Assembly: GCA_000697335.1 (NCBI GenBank)
Contig: JNEM01013504.1
Span: forward strand, 1-60,456
DNA length: 60,456 bases
Reading direction: 5' to 3'
Source of the DNA: Conidiobolus incongruus B7586
Lineage: Eukaryota; Entomophthoromycota; Entomophthoromycetes; Entomophthorales; Conidiobolaceae
Part shown: positions 22,940 to 35,465 of the stretch, in pieces
Position numbering within the stretch: the first letter of the stretch is position 1
How the letters are laid out: every line of letters starts with the position of its first letter
The notes under the pieces: model-generated
Databases searched by the model: none
Seen by the model: the letters and a program-made list of their open reading frames with translations, nothing else
Told to the model about the DNA's origin: nothing
Made by a program: the position numbers and the translations under genes

Positions 22940-25174
22940 ATGACAACTGTATTAATTGATAATTATGATAGTTTCACTTGGAATGTGTACGAATATTTAT
23001 GTAATGAAGGTGCGAATGTAGTGGTTTTCCGAAATGACAAGGTCACACTCGAAGAAATTATTAATTTGAACCCAAGAAATTTGGTTGTTTCCCCAGGTCC
23101 TGGTAATCCTTCTGATTCTGGTATTTCTATGGACGCTATCCGTCACTTTGCAGGTAAAATTCCTATTTTGGGTGTTTGTTTAGGTCACCAGTGTATTTTT
23201 GAAATTTACGGAGGTACTGTTGCATTTGCTGGGGAGATCGTTCACGGAGAAACGAGTGACATTACCCACGATGGAAAAGGTTTGTACACTGGAGTTCCTC
23301 AGCAGATTGCCACTACTCGATACCATTCACTTGCTGGTGTCCCCTCAACCCTCCCAAAGGAATTGGTGATCACCAGCAAGACAGACAGTGGTACCATTCA
23401 AGGCGTCCGTCATCGTGAATATTGTATGGAGGGTGTTCAGTTCCACCCCGAATCGATTCTTTCTGGTCACGGACACACCATGATCCAAAATTTCTTGAAG
23501 TGGGAAAAGGGTACTTGGAGAGAAAATGGCCTCTATGAAGAATTTGTCAGTTTGGATATCACCCCAAAGGTTCCCAAGGATGGTGCCAATCCCGCAGGAA
23601 GTATACTTGAAAAGATCGCTCATCAAAGACTTAAGGATGTTAAAGAAGATTCCAGTATTCCTGGAAGAAGCTATCAACAACTTGAACAATTACTTCAACT
23701 GGGCTTAGCTCCTCCTCCTATCAGCTTTTACGAGCGATTAAAACAGAATCCAGGCAAGACTGCTGTTATGGCTGAAATCAAAAGAGCATCCCCTAGTAAG
23801 GGTAATATTCAACCCGATGCTCTCGCTGCTCAGATTGGTCTCCAATATGCCGATATGGGTGCTTCTGTAATCTCAGTCCTCACTGAACCCAAGTGGTTCA
23901 AGGGATCTCTCAGGGACTTAGAACAAGTACGCACAGCAATCAGCAGATACCCCAACCGTCCTGCAGTTCTTCGCAAAGATTTCATCCTTGAACCTTATCA
24001 AATCCTTGAGGCTAGACTTAGCGGTGCTGATGCCATTTTATTAATTGTTGCTATCCTTTCCGAAGTTCAGCTTAAATCACTCTTTGAGATGACATACCAA
24101 CTTGGCATGGAAGCTCTTGTAGAAGTTAACAACGAAAAAGAAATGGAATTAGCTCTCAAAATTGGTGCAAAAGTTATTGGTGTTAACAACAGAAACTTAC
24201 ATACCTTTGATGTCGATATGAAGACAACTTCTCGCCTCGCAAACATGGTTCCAGAAGGTGTCATCCTCGCAGCTCTTAGCGGTATCAAGACCAGAGAAGA
24301 CGTCGCTCAATACGAGAGTGAAGGCGTCTCTGCAATTCTTGTTGGTGAAACGCTGATGCGTCACGAGAACCCTAAAGTAATTTTCAATCAACTCATTGGA
24401 GAACCTGAACCAGTTCAAGGTGAATCTTTATTACTTCCTACCAGACCTAGAATCAAGATTTGTGGGATCAGCACACCAGAAGCTGCGGTCCATGCTGCCA
24501 AATCTGGAGCAGACTTAATTGGTATGATCTTTTGCAAATCCAAGCGCAAAGTCACAGTTGAAAAAGCCTTAGAAATTGTTAAAGCACTTCGAGAACTTCC
24601 CCTAGAAAGAAAAGCACCTTCAATCCAAAATTTAAAAAATCCGGACTGGTTCCAAATCGAATCTAGCAAGATTGTGAATGCAGATAGACCACTTGTAGTA
24701 GGTGTGTTCCAAAATCAGCCACTTGACTACATTCAGAATGTTATTGATCAAGTAGGACTCGATATTGTTCAATTCCATGGTGATGAACCTTTGGATTGGG
24801 CACATTTCATTAAGGTACCTGTCATCAAGGTGTTCCATGTTTCTGAAGACTTAAGCCAAGAGAATTTGATGTTCACTCCTCACTATCACAGCCTTATCTG
24901 CCTCGACGCTAAACCTCGCAACGAAACTCACTCTGGCGGTCATGGTGTCACATTTGATTGGATGATTCATTCCAAGCTGAATGATAAAATGCAAAAGACC
25001 AAGCAATGTATACCTATTATCCTTGCTGGAGGATTGAATCCAGATAATGTTGTAGATGGAATTCGCCAAACTCAACCTTTTGCGGTAGATGTCAGCAGTG
25101 GGGTTGAAACTGATGGTGTCAAAGATTTGGAAAAGATCAAGAAATTCTGTGATAGTGTCTATTCCTTATATTAA
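22940..25174 (+). CDS. TRP1: Trifunctional tryptophan enzyme: TrpG-TrpC-TrpF fusion
   Basis: Intronless 744-residue cytosolic enzyme. Residues 1 to about 195 are the glutamine amidotransferase of anthranilate synthase (TrpG): nucleophile Cys80 in ILGVCLGHQ, with His169 and Glu171 in VQFHPES. About 225-490 is indole-3-glycerol-phosphate synthase (TrpC): MAEIKRASPSKG with Lys281, then LRKDFILEPYQ, VNNRNLHTFDVD and LAALSGIKTRED. About 500-744 is phosphoribosylanthranilate isomerase (TrpF): RIKICGIST with the catalytic Cys, VQFHGDEPLDW, ILAGGLNPDNV and FAVDVSSGVE. The order G-C-F is the standard fungal fusion (Neurospora trp-1, Aspergillus trpC, Phycomyces TRP1); TrpE would be encoded elsewhere. 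All catalytic motifs are intact, so the enzyme should be active. Confidence 0.97.
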   Translation: MTTVLIDNYDSFTWNVYEYLCNEGANVVVFRNDKVTLEEIINLNPRNLVVSPGPGNPSDSGISMDAIRHFAGKIPILGVCLGHQCIFEIYGGTVAFAGEIVHGETSDITHDGKGLYTGVPQQIATTRYHSLAGVPSTLPKELVITSKTDSGTIQGVRHREYCMEGVQFHPESILSGHGHTMIQNFLKWEKGTWRENGLYEEFVSLDITPKVPKDGANPAGSILEKIAHQRLKDVKEDSSIPGRSYQQLEQLLQLGLAPPPISFYERLKQNPGKTAVMAEIKRASPSKGNIQPDALAAQIGLQYADMGASVISVLTEPKWFKGSLRDLEQVRTAISRYPNRPAVLRKDFILEPYQILEARLSGADAILLIVAILSEVQLKSLFEMTYQLGMEALVEVNNEKEMELALKIGAKVIGVNNRNLHTFDVDMKTTSRLANMVPEGVILAALSGIKTREDVAQYESEGVSAILVGETLMRHENPKVIFNQLIGEPEPVQGESLLLPTRPRIKICGISTPEAAVHAAKSGADLIGMIFCKSKRKVTVEKALEIVKALRELPLERKAPSIQNLKNPDWFQIESSKIVNADRPLVVGVFQNQPLDYIQNVIDQVGLDIVQFHGDEPLDWAHFIKVPVIKVFHVSEDLSQENLMFTPHYHSLICLDAKPRNETHSGGHGVTFDWMIHSKLNDKMQKTKQCIPIILAGGLNPDNVVDGIRQTQPFAVDVSSGVETDGVKDLEKIKKFCDSVYSLY

Positions 25175-25558
25175 ACATTTTTTCAATTTTTTAATTTATT
25201 TAATGTTTACTATATACATTGGGTTATTCAATAAATTATATTGTTACCTTGTAATCATTGATTTTTATTTTAATTAATACATAATAATCAAGATTATATT
25301 TTAATCAATGGAAAAGGGTATTTTAATTCATATTAAATGGTTCAATTTAAGTCAATTTCCAATATATAATTAGGAATATATTATAAAAAATAAATCATAC
25401 TTAGTTTGATTAATTATGATAACAAGTATCAAGTAATCCAAAATTTTAATATTGTATATTAAATATTGGTTAATGTTGTTTGAGAAATTTTTTATTTTAT
25501 TATATTCAAAATAATCATAAAGTCAAAAGGTATAATACCGATTTTATCTTCAGCCCTA

Positions 25559-25631
25559 TACCCTGAGCAGGACTCGAACCTGCAACCTTTGCCTTAGGAG
25601 GGCAACGCCTTATCCATTAGGCTACCAGGGC
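25559..25631 (-). tRNA. tRNA-Arg (anticodon CCT)
   Basis: On the minus strand: acceptor GCCCTGG pairs with TCAGGGT (wobbles at the first and last pairs), and the A box is TAGCCTAATGG. The anticodon stem TTGCC/GGCAA encloses loop CTCCTAA (anticodon CCT, reads AGG), and the T arm GCAGG-TTCGAGT-CCTGC is perfect. The discriminator is A and there is no intron. A run of TTTT about 30 bases downstream can end transcription. All stems are sound, so it is likely functional. Confidence 0.95.
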
Positions 25632-25844
25632 TGTCAAAGATATTGTAACAATGATTTAAATAGTAATTTGATCTTATTAATATTGTGTCAATTGATCAAT
25701 TGGTCAATTTTTTAGCTATCACAAAACTGTTTTTTATATCTACTCATTATGATTAACATATCCATAAATTTAATAAATCTATTACAATTTATCATAGTAA
25801 TTAAGGTATTCATTAAACTCTCCTCAAAAACAACCATAAAACTC

Positions 25845-25884
<40 letters not shown>
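25845..25884. repeat. (TAT)n microsatellite
   Basis: About 13 uninterrupted TAT/ATT units between the tRNA-Arg and the ULP2 gene. The poly-Tyr open frame it creates is not a gene. Confidence 0.9.
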
Positions 25885-26596
25885 TAGATATCAGAAATGA
25901 TACAAACTATATTCAATTCTATTTAAAAAGATTATAATTCCGATCTTAATGATCTATATATTGCAATAAGTTGATGAATATTTTATTACATTAAAAATAT
26001 AATTTTTTAATTAAATTCAAATATATATTTTATACAATAAATTACAAAATAATTTTATTGATTTTGCGGTAATATAAAACTCTTTAAATAATCGAACCTT
26101 TGATTGAAAAGTTATACAAGAAAATAGATACAATGAAAGATCATATAGTTAATCTATGAAGTTGGCTATAATTACAATTATCAAACAATATATTTTGATA
26201 TTTCATTTTTATACGATATGTATTTAATGAATTTTTGATTGTGTGTTATAATGAGGATTCGAAAAAATATTTTAAAATAATATTAAAATTTATTCAAATC
26301 AATTAATCGAAATATATCAATTGAATAATACAATTTCTCAATAATGATTAGTAATAGTATTTATTTTAGTTTTACTTAATATAAATTACATAAAGATTAA
26401 ATAAAAACAAATAAATTTAATAAAATTTCAATCCCATTAAATTATATCATCAATTAAAATCTATAAAAAATGAATACATTCAAAATTAATTTGAAATTAA
26501 ATAAAAATAGAATGAATTAAATTACTAATTTCTAATTAATAACACTAACACTTCTAAGTACTAATATATATATATATATATTTATTTATATCAAAA

Positions 26597-29111
26597 ATGG
26601 CTGAAAAATTAAATAATAACGAATCGAGTTTTGAAGCCGATTCCGACGAAGTTATATTAATTCCTCAGGTATTAAAATTGCCTATAGGTTATAATAAAAT
26701 CATTAACAGTATTTTATAGAGCTCCACTTTAAAAACACCGGAAAAGAGAAGAAGCAATGTAACTCCTAAAAGAAAATATTTAAGGTAAATAATAAATTGA
26801 AATAAAAATAAAGATATTCACTCAATTGGTTAAAGTCCTACCAATTTTTATCATAATGATTTAAATAGACCTAAAGTGAAAGCTACTTCTCTACAACCGA
26901 TTTTAGAGAATAAGACCACTTTACACAATCAATTTTCAAGTATGTTTAATTATTACAATATACTTTTTATTATTCTAATTTATATATTTTATAAATAGAT
27001 AATAATTCTAACAGACTGGTAATTTCTCTTAATTTTATTTATTTAAAAACATTATATTTATTATTCTATACAGCAAATGCCTTTCAAATCTACGAGTACA
27101 CTAAGTAACAATATGTATTCAGTCACGAATAGTTCAAGTACAAAGAGGACGATATCAGCGGGTAGTCAAACATCCAATAAAAAATCCAATTTAGTGGCTC
27201 ATATGAAGACGAAGGCGGAATCCAATCAATTTTGCATCACTTATGATGTTGACAAAATTATGATTGGCGCAAAGTTGACACCTCAGTATTTGGGCCTCAT
27301 ACAGTTGAAATTCATTGACAATGAATTTCGATTGATGAAAACCACCGATAAATCCCATCATCATGGTGACGATGTGGTCATTAAAGCGAGCCATTTTGAT
27401 AAGTTCTTTGTACATTTGAGTCCTCCTCTCATCTGTATGTTTTTAACCAAATGTCCAAAACATTTTCCTAATGCATCCGAAGTAAGAGGTAAGTATTGCT
27501 CTCGTCATTATGAGCGTTGACTAATATAGATTCATAGTTCATTCTCTAGATCCGGACAAACGACGAGTTATCTTTTTCTTAGAAAGAAATTCTAAATTGG
27601 ACGATGTAATCTCTGCCAAGTTTAGGAATATATTTTCCAAATACTGGATTGATAGTGATTTTAATGAGTTTATTATTAAATCAGTTGGCATTACGCAACC
27701 AAGTAACCATAATTCACCTAGCAGCCCTTCCCACCACGACAATATTATATTCAACTATCTTGAGTCAGGAAATCATCACATCAATTTGGAATCTTCACAG
27801 AGCCAAAATCAAACTAACACAGTGGTTGAAATCCATTCCTCTCCAGAAATATCAGTTGAAAATTCTGGTGACAAACATCTCTCAGAAGTTGATATTGAAA
27901 ACTCTACTAACTCTCCAGCTCAAGAATCAAGTCCCAAACACCAAAACGATTTGCTCCGCTTTGACACTCATCAAAACGAAGTGAATGAAAATACAAAAAA
28001 CACACACTCATCTTCAATCCCATCTGCCTATACAATATTGGAAAAATCATTCATCAATATGAAAACAGAATCATCGATCTATGATCCCAGCAATCTCTCT
28101 CCAACTCTATCGTCAAGTGCCAACAAAGTATCAACAACGCCCACTAAAGCTACGAGGGGTGAAACACGACCCCCATCGCCCGATTTCGACCCCGAAATGA
28201 CGAGATGGATTTCTGAATTTAGTAATTCGGACAATGTACTTACTCATCAATTTTCTAATAACAAATCCATAACAATTCATGGGGACGATCTTTCCAGACT
28301 CAAATCTGGTATCTTTTTAAACGACACGCTTATCGAATTTTACTCGCAATGGATTTTGACGAAACGTATTGAAGAAATACCAGAGTTAAAGGATCAAGCG
28401 TATATATTTAACACTTTCTTCTATACATTTATCCAGAAGGGAAACTTTGAAAGGCTCAGGAAATGGATATCCAAAGTAGATTTATTTAACAAGGAGTACG
28501 TGTTCATTCCCATTAATGAGAATTTCCACTGGTATGTAGCACTTATTTGTCACTTACCCAATTTCAATCCATTTGAAAGTATTCCAACCATCAAGTCAGA
28601 TTCTAAATCCAAAGAGCCTACACCCACCCAATATCCCACTATTTTCATATTCGACTCGCTCAAACTCCGGCATCCTAAAACTTTCGAGCAGTTGGATAAA
28701 TTCCTTCTGGAGGAATACAAAATTCGCCATCCTGACAAATTCACCGATGTCGATGAGTCCAAATTTGAAAATACTAAACTAACCCAACATTACTATGCGA
28801 AAGTAGTGGGCCAAAACAACTACAGCGACTGTGGTGTCTACCTCCTATACTATCTTAAGAATTTCTTCCAAAATCCGTCAGCCCAGCGTGACTCCATTTG
28901 CACGGACAAGTCTATCAAACTTGAAATGAAGCCCAACATGAAAATTATGCGTCGCGAAATCCTCTCCACCATTCACCAGTTGTTCCTATCGCGCGACTGT
29001 CCCAACCTCCTGGAGACCGTAGACGATTTGGACTCGAGCCAATTCGACATCGGTAAATCCAACGAAGCTAACGATGATAATAATGACGATTTAATCATTG
29101 AAGAATCTTAA
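26597..29111 (+). CDS. ULP2: Ulp2/SENP6-7-type SUMO protease
   Basis: Cysteine protease that trims SUMO chains, expected in the nucleus. At least six exons. The first (26597-26668) reads MAEKLNNNESSFEADSDEVI, then short basic exons, a 27077-27490 exon and a long one from 27550 to the stop at 29111; splicing at 27490/27550 keeps frame (SEVR to DPDKRRVIFFLER). Before the protease lies a PH-like region (QYLGLIQLKFIDNEFRLMKT). After a Ser/Asn-rich linker the C48 domain contains GIFLNDTLIEFYSQW, catalytic His in PINENFHWYVALI, Asp in IFIFDSL and Cys in GQNNYSDCGVYLLYYL. The insertion between the His strand and the Asp strand (about 30 residues) and the N-terminal PH-like region fit the Ulp2 class rather than Ulp1. 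The exon count upstream of 27077 is my reading of short introns and could be off by one. Confidence 0.87.
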
Positions 29112-29887
29112 TTATTAACAATGTAACAATAATTATAATATAGCAAACATTATATATTCTGAAATAACCTTTAATTGGTTTATATTTTGATATATTTTAT
29201 TTTATAATCCGTTGAAATTATTATTGCCTATAATTTCAATATGGATCTTTAATGATGCATATTTAGGACATAAATCTAGTAATCTATGTTAATTGTGGTT
29301 ACTTTGAGTTTTAAAATTGACTTTAGTTCCAAATTTGAACGTTTTTTAAATTTCTTATTTTCTATAATTGTTAACAAAATACTGCGAAATTCCAAATTTA
29401 GTATCATTATTTCTATCTGTTTGATCTAGCTTAATTTTAAAGTGATTTGTTATAGTTTGAATTATAGGTATTTATTTTAACATATTACATATTATTACCA
29501 GATAAAAAATTTGAATATAATTTTGATTTGAATTGATATTATTTTGAATTGTAACGATTTTATTTTTGAATATGATTATTGATTGATTAGAGGGTATATG
29601 AAGTCGATGTAGCTATTTGAGTTTAACTATCGTATATATAGTAATGGAGTTGACTAAATGATATATTAAATATTTTATTTATAATTATATATACATTATC
29701 TTTCAATTAGTATTTAATAAATTATTTTTACAATTACTGAATTAATAATAATTTGTCATCGAACAATGAAATTCCTAGAAAACCATAAAAATTCAATTCA
29801 GTGAAATCACCATAAATATCCAATTAGTTGGACTAGTAATCTCAGAATCTCTCTCTTTCTTATTAATAATAAAATTAATAATAAAAA
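29112..29887. other. Spacer between ULP2 and cullin
   Basis: About 780 bases, AT-rich. No frame, RNA or repeat recognised. Confidence 0.5.
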
Positions 29888-32394
29888 ATGGAACAGTTAT
29901 TTGATACAAATTTACCCGATAGTAGCTTCGATTCTACTTGGAATTTTTTAGAACCTAGGTTGGATTTTGTACTTCAAGAAACTGAAAAAGGCTTAAGTTA
30001 TGCTCATTATATGAGTATTTATACGTAATTTAAATTATTCATCCAATATTATATTCTATTAAATATGTTAAATTTAGTGCTATTTATAACCACTGTTTGA
30101 AGAGTAATAAAGATCAAACTGGTAACTAAAATAAATAATTATAGAATTTATCTATTAGTTTACAAAAAATTAATCAAATTTATAGCTCAATTAGAAGAAA
30201 TGACGACTAATCAGGATTCCTTATATCATCGTTTACAAGAATTTTTAAAAAATCACGTAGTTAACTTACGATATGTAACATATATATCAAATTCAAATTG
30301 AATACATTTAAACTTATTCTATTGGGCTTTTTAGACTGAGAATAATACTTTAAACGAGAGTTTATTGATTCATTATAAGAATAACTGGGATAAATTTACT
30401 ATGGCTGCTAAAACAATTCATAATATGTTTGGATATATGAATAAACAGAGTTATAGAAGGAATACAGCTGGAAATGGATTTCATGACGTTTATACTGTAA
30501 GTTTGCTTTTTTCATTATATATTCAATATCACTTATTTAATAATTTTAGCTCGCTTTAAATTGTTGGAAAGAGAATATCTTTACACAAAGCTCTGAAGCT
30601 TTAACTAAAACTATGTTGAATATGATTGAAAGGCAGAGAAATGGTGAAATTATTGATCATAATTTGATTAAAGTTACTCTGGACTCTTACGTCACTCTTG
30701 GTTTCGAAGTGTCTACCCGCGTTGACGCTACTTTGAATATTTATAAGGAAAGTTTCCAAAATGATTTTTTGAAACAGACCGAAGAATACTACTCTCGTCA
30801 CGCTAAAGCTTTTCTCTCTGATCACACTATTCCTGAATATGTCGACCATGCTCTCAAATGCATTAAGGATGAGAACGATCGCTTGGCAAGTTACCTTCAT
30901 CACTCTTCTACTACGCCTTTGATTGAAGTATGTCATGAACAACTCATCAAGAACTATGCTCCTCTCATTCAAGAAGAATTTCAGACTCTACTGGATAATG
31001 AACGTCGTTCCGATATGTCCAAAGTTATTAGTTTACTCAATATGATTCCTGGTGGTACCGATCCTTTGAAGGTCAAATTTGAACAGCATGTCAAATTGTT
31101 CGGTTTACAGAGCATTGAACAATTAGTTAACAACGCTAAAGAAACTGTCGATCCCAAGGAATACATTGACTGCTTACTCTTCACCCAAAAGAAATTCTCC
31201 AATTTGGTTAATGAAGCCTTCAACAACGATCCTGGATTCATTGCATCTTTGGATAAGGCCTGCAGTGAATTGGTTAACCGCAACAAGCTCACCCAAAAAG
31301 AAGGAGTTACCAAGTCTTCAGAACTCTTGGCTCGTTACTGTGATGCTGCTCTCCGTAAAGGTTCTAAGATGACTGAAGAGAGCGACTTGGAACAATTGTT
31401 AAAAGATGCTATGACTATCTTCAGATACATCGAAGATCAAGATGTCTTTCAGAAATTCTACTCTAGAATGTTGGCCAAGCGTCTCGTCAATGGTACTTCA
31501 TCATCCGAAGACGGTGAAATCAACATGATCTCCAAGCTTAAGGACTCATGTGGTCAAGAATACACTTATAAGCTCCAAAAAATGTTCACCGATGTTGGAT
31601 CCAGCAAAGATCTCAACGAAACCTTCTTCAACCAGCTCTTTAACCAAGATCTCAAGGATTCCGACATTGATTTCTACACAATGGTAATCAGTTTTGCCTC
31701 CTGGCCGCTCACCTCAACTACTACAAACTTTACCCTTCCTGCAGGTCTTACCACCTATCATGAAAGATTCCAAAGATTCTACACGCATCAATATAATGGC
31801 AGAAAGCTGAACTGGCTTTACCACTTGTGTAAGGGTGAAATCAAGGCTCAGTACGCTCACTCCAAAATCCCATACACCTTTATTGTATCTACCTACCAAA
31901 TGGCCATCCTGATCCTCTTCAACGATCTTGACAGCATATCTTACGAATCGCTCCGCGAGCGCACGCAACTCGAAGAGGATGTTCTCAATGGACAGCTCGG
32001 CATTCTTATCAAAGCCAAGATCCTTCTCCTGTCCCAGGGCAGCAAGGTAGGCGAAGCCAACTCCGTGTACTCCTTCAACCCCGACTTCAAGAGCAAGAAG
32101 ATCCGTGTGAATCTCAATCTCCCCGTGAAGAGCGAAGTCAAGCAAGAGACCGAAGATACACACCAGTCCATCAATGAAGATCGCAAGCTGTATATCCAAG
32201 CAGCTATTGTCCGAGTGATGAAGACGCGCAAGACTCTACTCTATGTCAAACTGGTGCAAGAAGTGTTGCAGCAAATCTCCACTCATTTCAAACCCCAAGT
32301 AGCTGACATTAAAAAATCCATCGACGTTTTGATTGAGAAGGAGTACATTGAAAGAGACACCGAGGATAAGAATACCTTGAAATACCTAGCTTAA
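29888..32394 (+). CDS. CUL1: Cullin-1, scaffold of SCF ubiquitin ligases
   Basis: Scaffold that holds Skp1/F-box receptors at its N-terminus and Rbx1 at its C-terminus. Five exons: 29888-30024, 30078-30121, about 30186-30272, about 30336-30497 and about 30550-32394. It starts MEQLFDTNLPDSSFDSTWNF, and the N-terminal helical repeats include YMSIYTAIYNHCLKS, the Cul1 type. The cullin homology domain has IEDQDVFQKFYSRMLAKRLV, SKLKDSCGQEYTYKLQKMFT and RKLNWLYHLCKGEIKA. The C-terminal winged helix carries the neddylation site in IQAAIVRVMKTRK, where the Lys after VM is the expected NEDD8 acceptor, and ends IDVLIEKEYIERD..KYLA. The N-terminal pieces and overall length (about 755 residues) suggest Cul1/Cdc53 rather than Cul3 or Cul4. 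The last exon becomes clearly richer in G and C towards its 3' end. Confidence 0.92.
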
Positions 32395-34371
32395 AAACTA
32401 AATATTAATCCATCTTTTATTATTGTTATTAATTTAAAATTTGATATATTTTATTATGTATTTTAAATAGGGAAAATTTTAAATTTTTTAATTTTTAATT
32501 TTTAATATATCAAAATTTAATTTAATATTGATGATCATTGATTTTTCAATATTTCTTTATTAAATATCAATAAAAATTTTTCACAAAATTGAATAATTTT
32601 AGTTTAATTAATATTAGATTTTTAATTTTGATATTATTGTAAAATGTAAGTATTTCTGATTTATATGATGTTTATTTGAATTTGAATTCATAAAATTAAC
32701 ATTTGATCTAGTTATCATTCATGATGAGATGATCTAATATCGATCATTTTAAACCGTAATATACATTACTAATCTTTAATAAATTATTTATTATAATCAA
32801 ATCTTAAACTCTAATTTTGATAATTTGAGCCTAATTTATATTGATATTCAATATATAAAATAAATTAAAAATTCAAAATTAAAATATATTATCAGTATTT
32901 GAATAATTTTACAGATGATAATAAGATATATAAATGAGGCGACTACATTGTGATGTTCATCTTGATGACTTTAATTGCAGAAACGATTAAATTTAATTTA
33001 TAAAAAACATATCATTAAATTCTGTATAATATTTTAAGTATCATGAATTTAACAAATCGAAAGAGTAGTATCCTATGTTGTAAATTATATATTATCATGG
33101 GATTATTGATAAAAGAATAAATATTTTGATGCCATATTATTTTTGAATTTGATTTTTAATGTTTTAAAATTCAGCATTATACTAATATTATCTAATATAT
33201 CTATTCAACCAAAACTACACCTTTTATCACGTTGACATTATTTAAATATTTAGTATATATTATTATATTATCCCAAACTTGAGGTATAAAATTTAATCAT
33301 TATTCGAATAATTATTCATTTATATAGATGAGTTGATAGTTGATATTAGTTAAGTTTTTTGATTGTATAATAGTTTCAAATTCTACAAATTTATCTAGTT
33401 CGATTTATTACTAATATATATTTATTCAAAATATCATTGATTAAATTTAAATAAATTCATAATGATTGAAGAGTATTGTGGATTTTATTTAATTTTGAGT
33501 ATTTTATATACTTTTTACCAAGGAAAGGCATATAGTCAATCTAATGTTTATCCAATATTTCACATAATGTAACAATCAAATGATTCAAACATAAAAATAT
33601 TTTAATTTCCTGATAAAGAATGCTTACCTTAATAGTAGCATTCCAAATCTATTAAAGGAAAAAACATGAAATATAAAACAATTAAAACTATAACTAACAT
33701 TGAAATTACCTTTATATGATTATTATTTTAGAGTTAAAGATAACGGATTTACCTAAGATAAAAACTGACCATTTCTTGATTTTATTTCAATATATTTAAA
33801 TCCTTTGAATTATCCATTAATTAATAATTTATTATTAAATTATTAATATAATTGAGAACTGTGTTGATTTGATTTGCCACCAGTATAATTTACAAAGTTT
33901 GAGTTTTATAGTTAATCATTTATAATTCACCATTATATTAGTTCACAAGTGAAACTTTGTATCTAAGTAGTTTTAATCCAAAATACATCAATCTATTTTT
34001 TGATATATAGAATGTTAGTAGAAATTGATAACAATTGTATTGGTTTAAAATGATTTAGCTGAGATATTGGTTAGATATTACAGGGTTGCATTCATAAAAA
34101 TAGATTTTCCAATTTAATAAATTGAAAAATTCAATTAATCAAATGATTTTAATTGTTTTTCCTCCAATTATTGCAAAATCAAATGGTCGCTACATTGTGA
34201 TATCCATTATGTTCCCAAAGATGACGTTAGTATCCAAGATATTGTTTGCTTGTTTTAGAGTTTAGATGCGAAACTAGTGTTAGATCTTGAATAGTATAAA
34301 TATCAGCCATCATCCATTAAAATCTTAATTAAAAATATTAAAATAATTTAGATTTGCTTTAAACAAAAATA
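32395..34371. other. AT-rich spacer, nothing recognised
   Basis: About 2 kb between the cullin stop and the elongase start. No coding frame, tRNA or paired repeat was found. Confidence 0.45.
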
Positions 34372-35262
34372 ATGATTAATAGTGTGACTCACAGTTATAA
34401 AGATCTAATCTTATCAGAGTGGTACCCCCAACTCATCAGCTTAAAAGCTCCATTTGTATTAGGTATTGCTTATCTACTCGTCGTCAAGTCATGGGCTGCT
34501 CATAACGCCAAGAAGTATAAGGATGTCAAGCCACCCAAGAGTGGACCTACTTTGACATTCTTTGCAGCTCTCCACAATTTTTTGCTTCTGGTATTCTCAT
34601 TCCTTACTTTTATCCATACTGCTCCTGTTATGTTTCGATTATTCAAGACCCAAGGATTGGATAATACATTATGTGATATAAATCAAAATGCTTGGAATAA
34701 TGGATTATTCTACTGGGGTTGGTTATTTTATCTGAGTAAATATTACGAATTTATCGATACTCTGATTATCCTGGTTAAAGGTAAAACTATTCTTAAAATA
34801 TTCTGATGGTATTATATGATTCTAACAATATGGTCAATTTACGCTTCAATAGGTAGAGTACCCATGTTCTTACAGACTTATCACCATACTGGCGCAATTT
34901 TTGGCATGTGGGCATTAATTGCATCCGAATCCAACGTTACTTGGATTTTCGTATGCTTGAATTCTTTCATTCATACCATTATGTATTTTTATTATCTCAT
35001 GACCACTATTAATATTCGTCCTCCTGGTAAGCAAATTATTACCTACTTGCAGATGATTCAATTTGTTACTGGCAATACTATTGCTTTCTATACTTTAAGC
35101 TTGGATAACTGTATGACATCATTCAGTCGTTTTGCATGTTGGTTCAATTTGGCTTATGTTACTCCTTTATTATATTTGTTCGCTCAATTTGCTAAGAAGG
35201 CATATTTTAAACCTAAAAACAATAGTGAATTAAAAGGTGATAATAAGGGAAAGAAAGAATAA
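34372..35262 (+). CDS. ELO-family very-long-chain fatty acid elongase (3-ketoacyl-CoA synthase)
   Basis: Condenses malonyl-CoA with acyl-CoA in the ER membrane, the first step of fatty acid elongation. Two exons, 34372-34780 and 34853-35262, separated by a 72-nt intron with gtaaaa donor; joined they give about 270 residues. Family motifs: LKAPFVLGIAYLLVV (helix 1), FAALHNFLLLVFSFL, the KYYEFIDTLIILVKG box before the intron, and FLQTYHHTGAIFGMW with the catalytic His-His. Later come FIHTIMYFYYLMTTI and TYLQMIQFVTGNTI. About seven membrane helices and a Lys-rich C-terminus (GDNKGKKE) that could act as an ER retrieval signal. The QTYHH form of the histidine box is the one often seen in elongases acting on polyunsaturated or medium-chain substrates, but substrate cannot be fixed from sequence. 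Confidence 0.92.
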
Positions 35263-35465
35263 TATTATCATTGAATAAATTATATATTTTATCTTTTTGA
35301 ACATTTCTTTATTTAACCTTGGAATATTTTTATATTGAAACAGAATTGGGATATTTATCCCATAAATGAAAAATCTAATAATTAATTATTAAAATGATAT
35401 AAGTTAGAGGTCATAAAAATTTAAATTCTTCAAAAGCTGAAAATAAAAAATATCAATTTTTAATA

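Larger units (their letters stand above)
25175..26596. other. Spacer with tRNA-Arg and a triplet repeat
   Basis: Holds the tRNA at 25559-25631 and a (TAT)n run at 25845-25884. A (TA)n run lies just upstream of the next gene (about 26563-26581). No protein gene is seen. Confidence 0.5.

Noticed and set aside
25749-25937. 62-codon frame with a run of tyrosines
   Set aside because: It is produced by the (TAT)n microsatellite and has no other protein-like feature.
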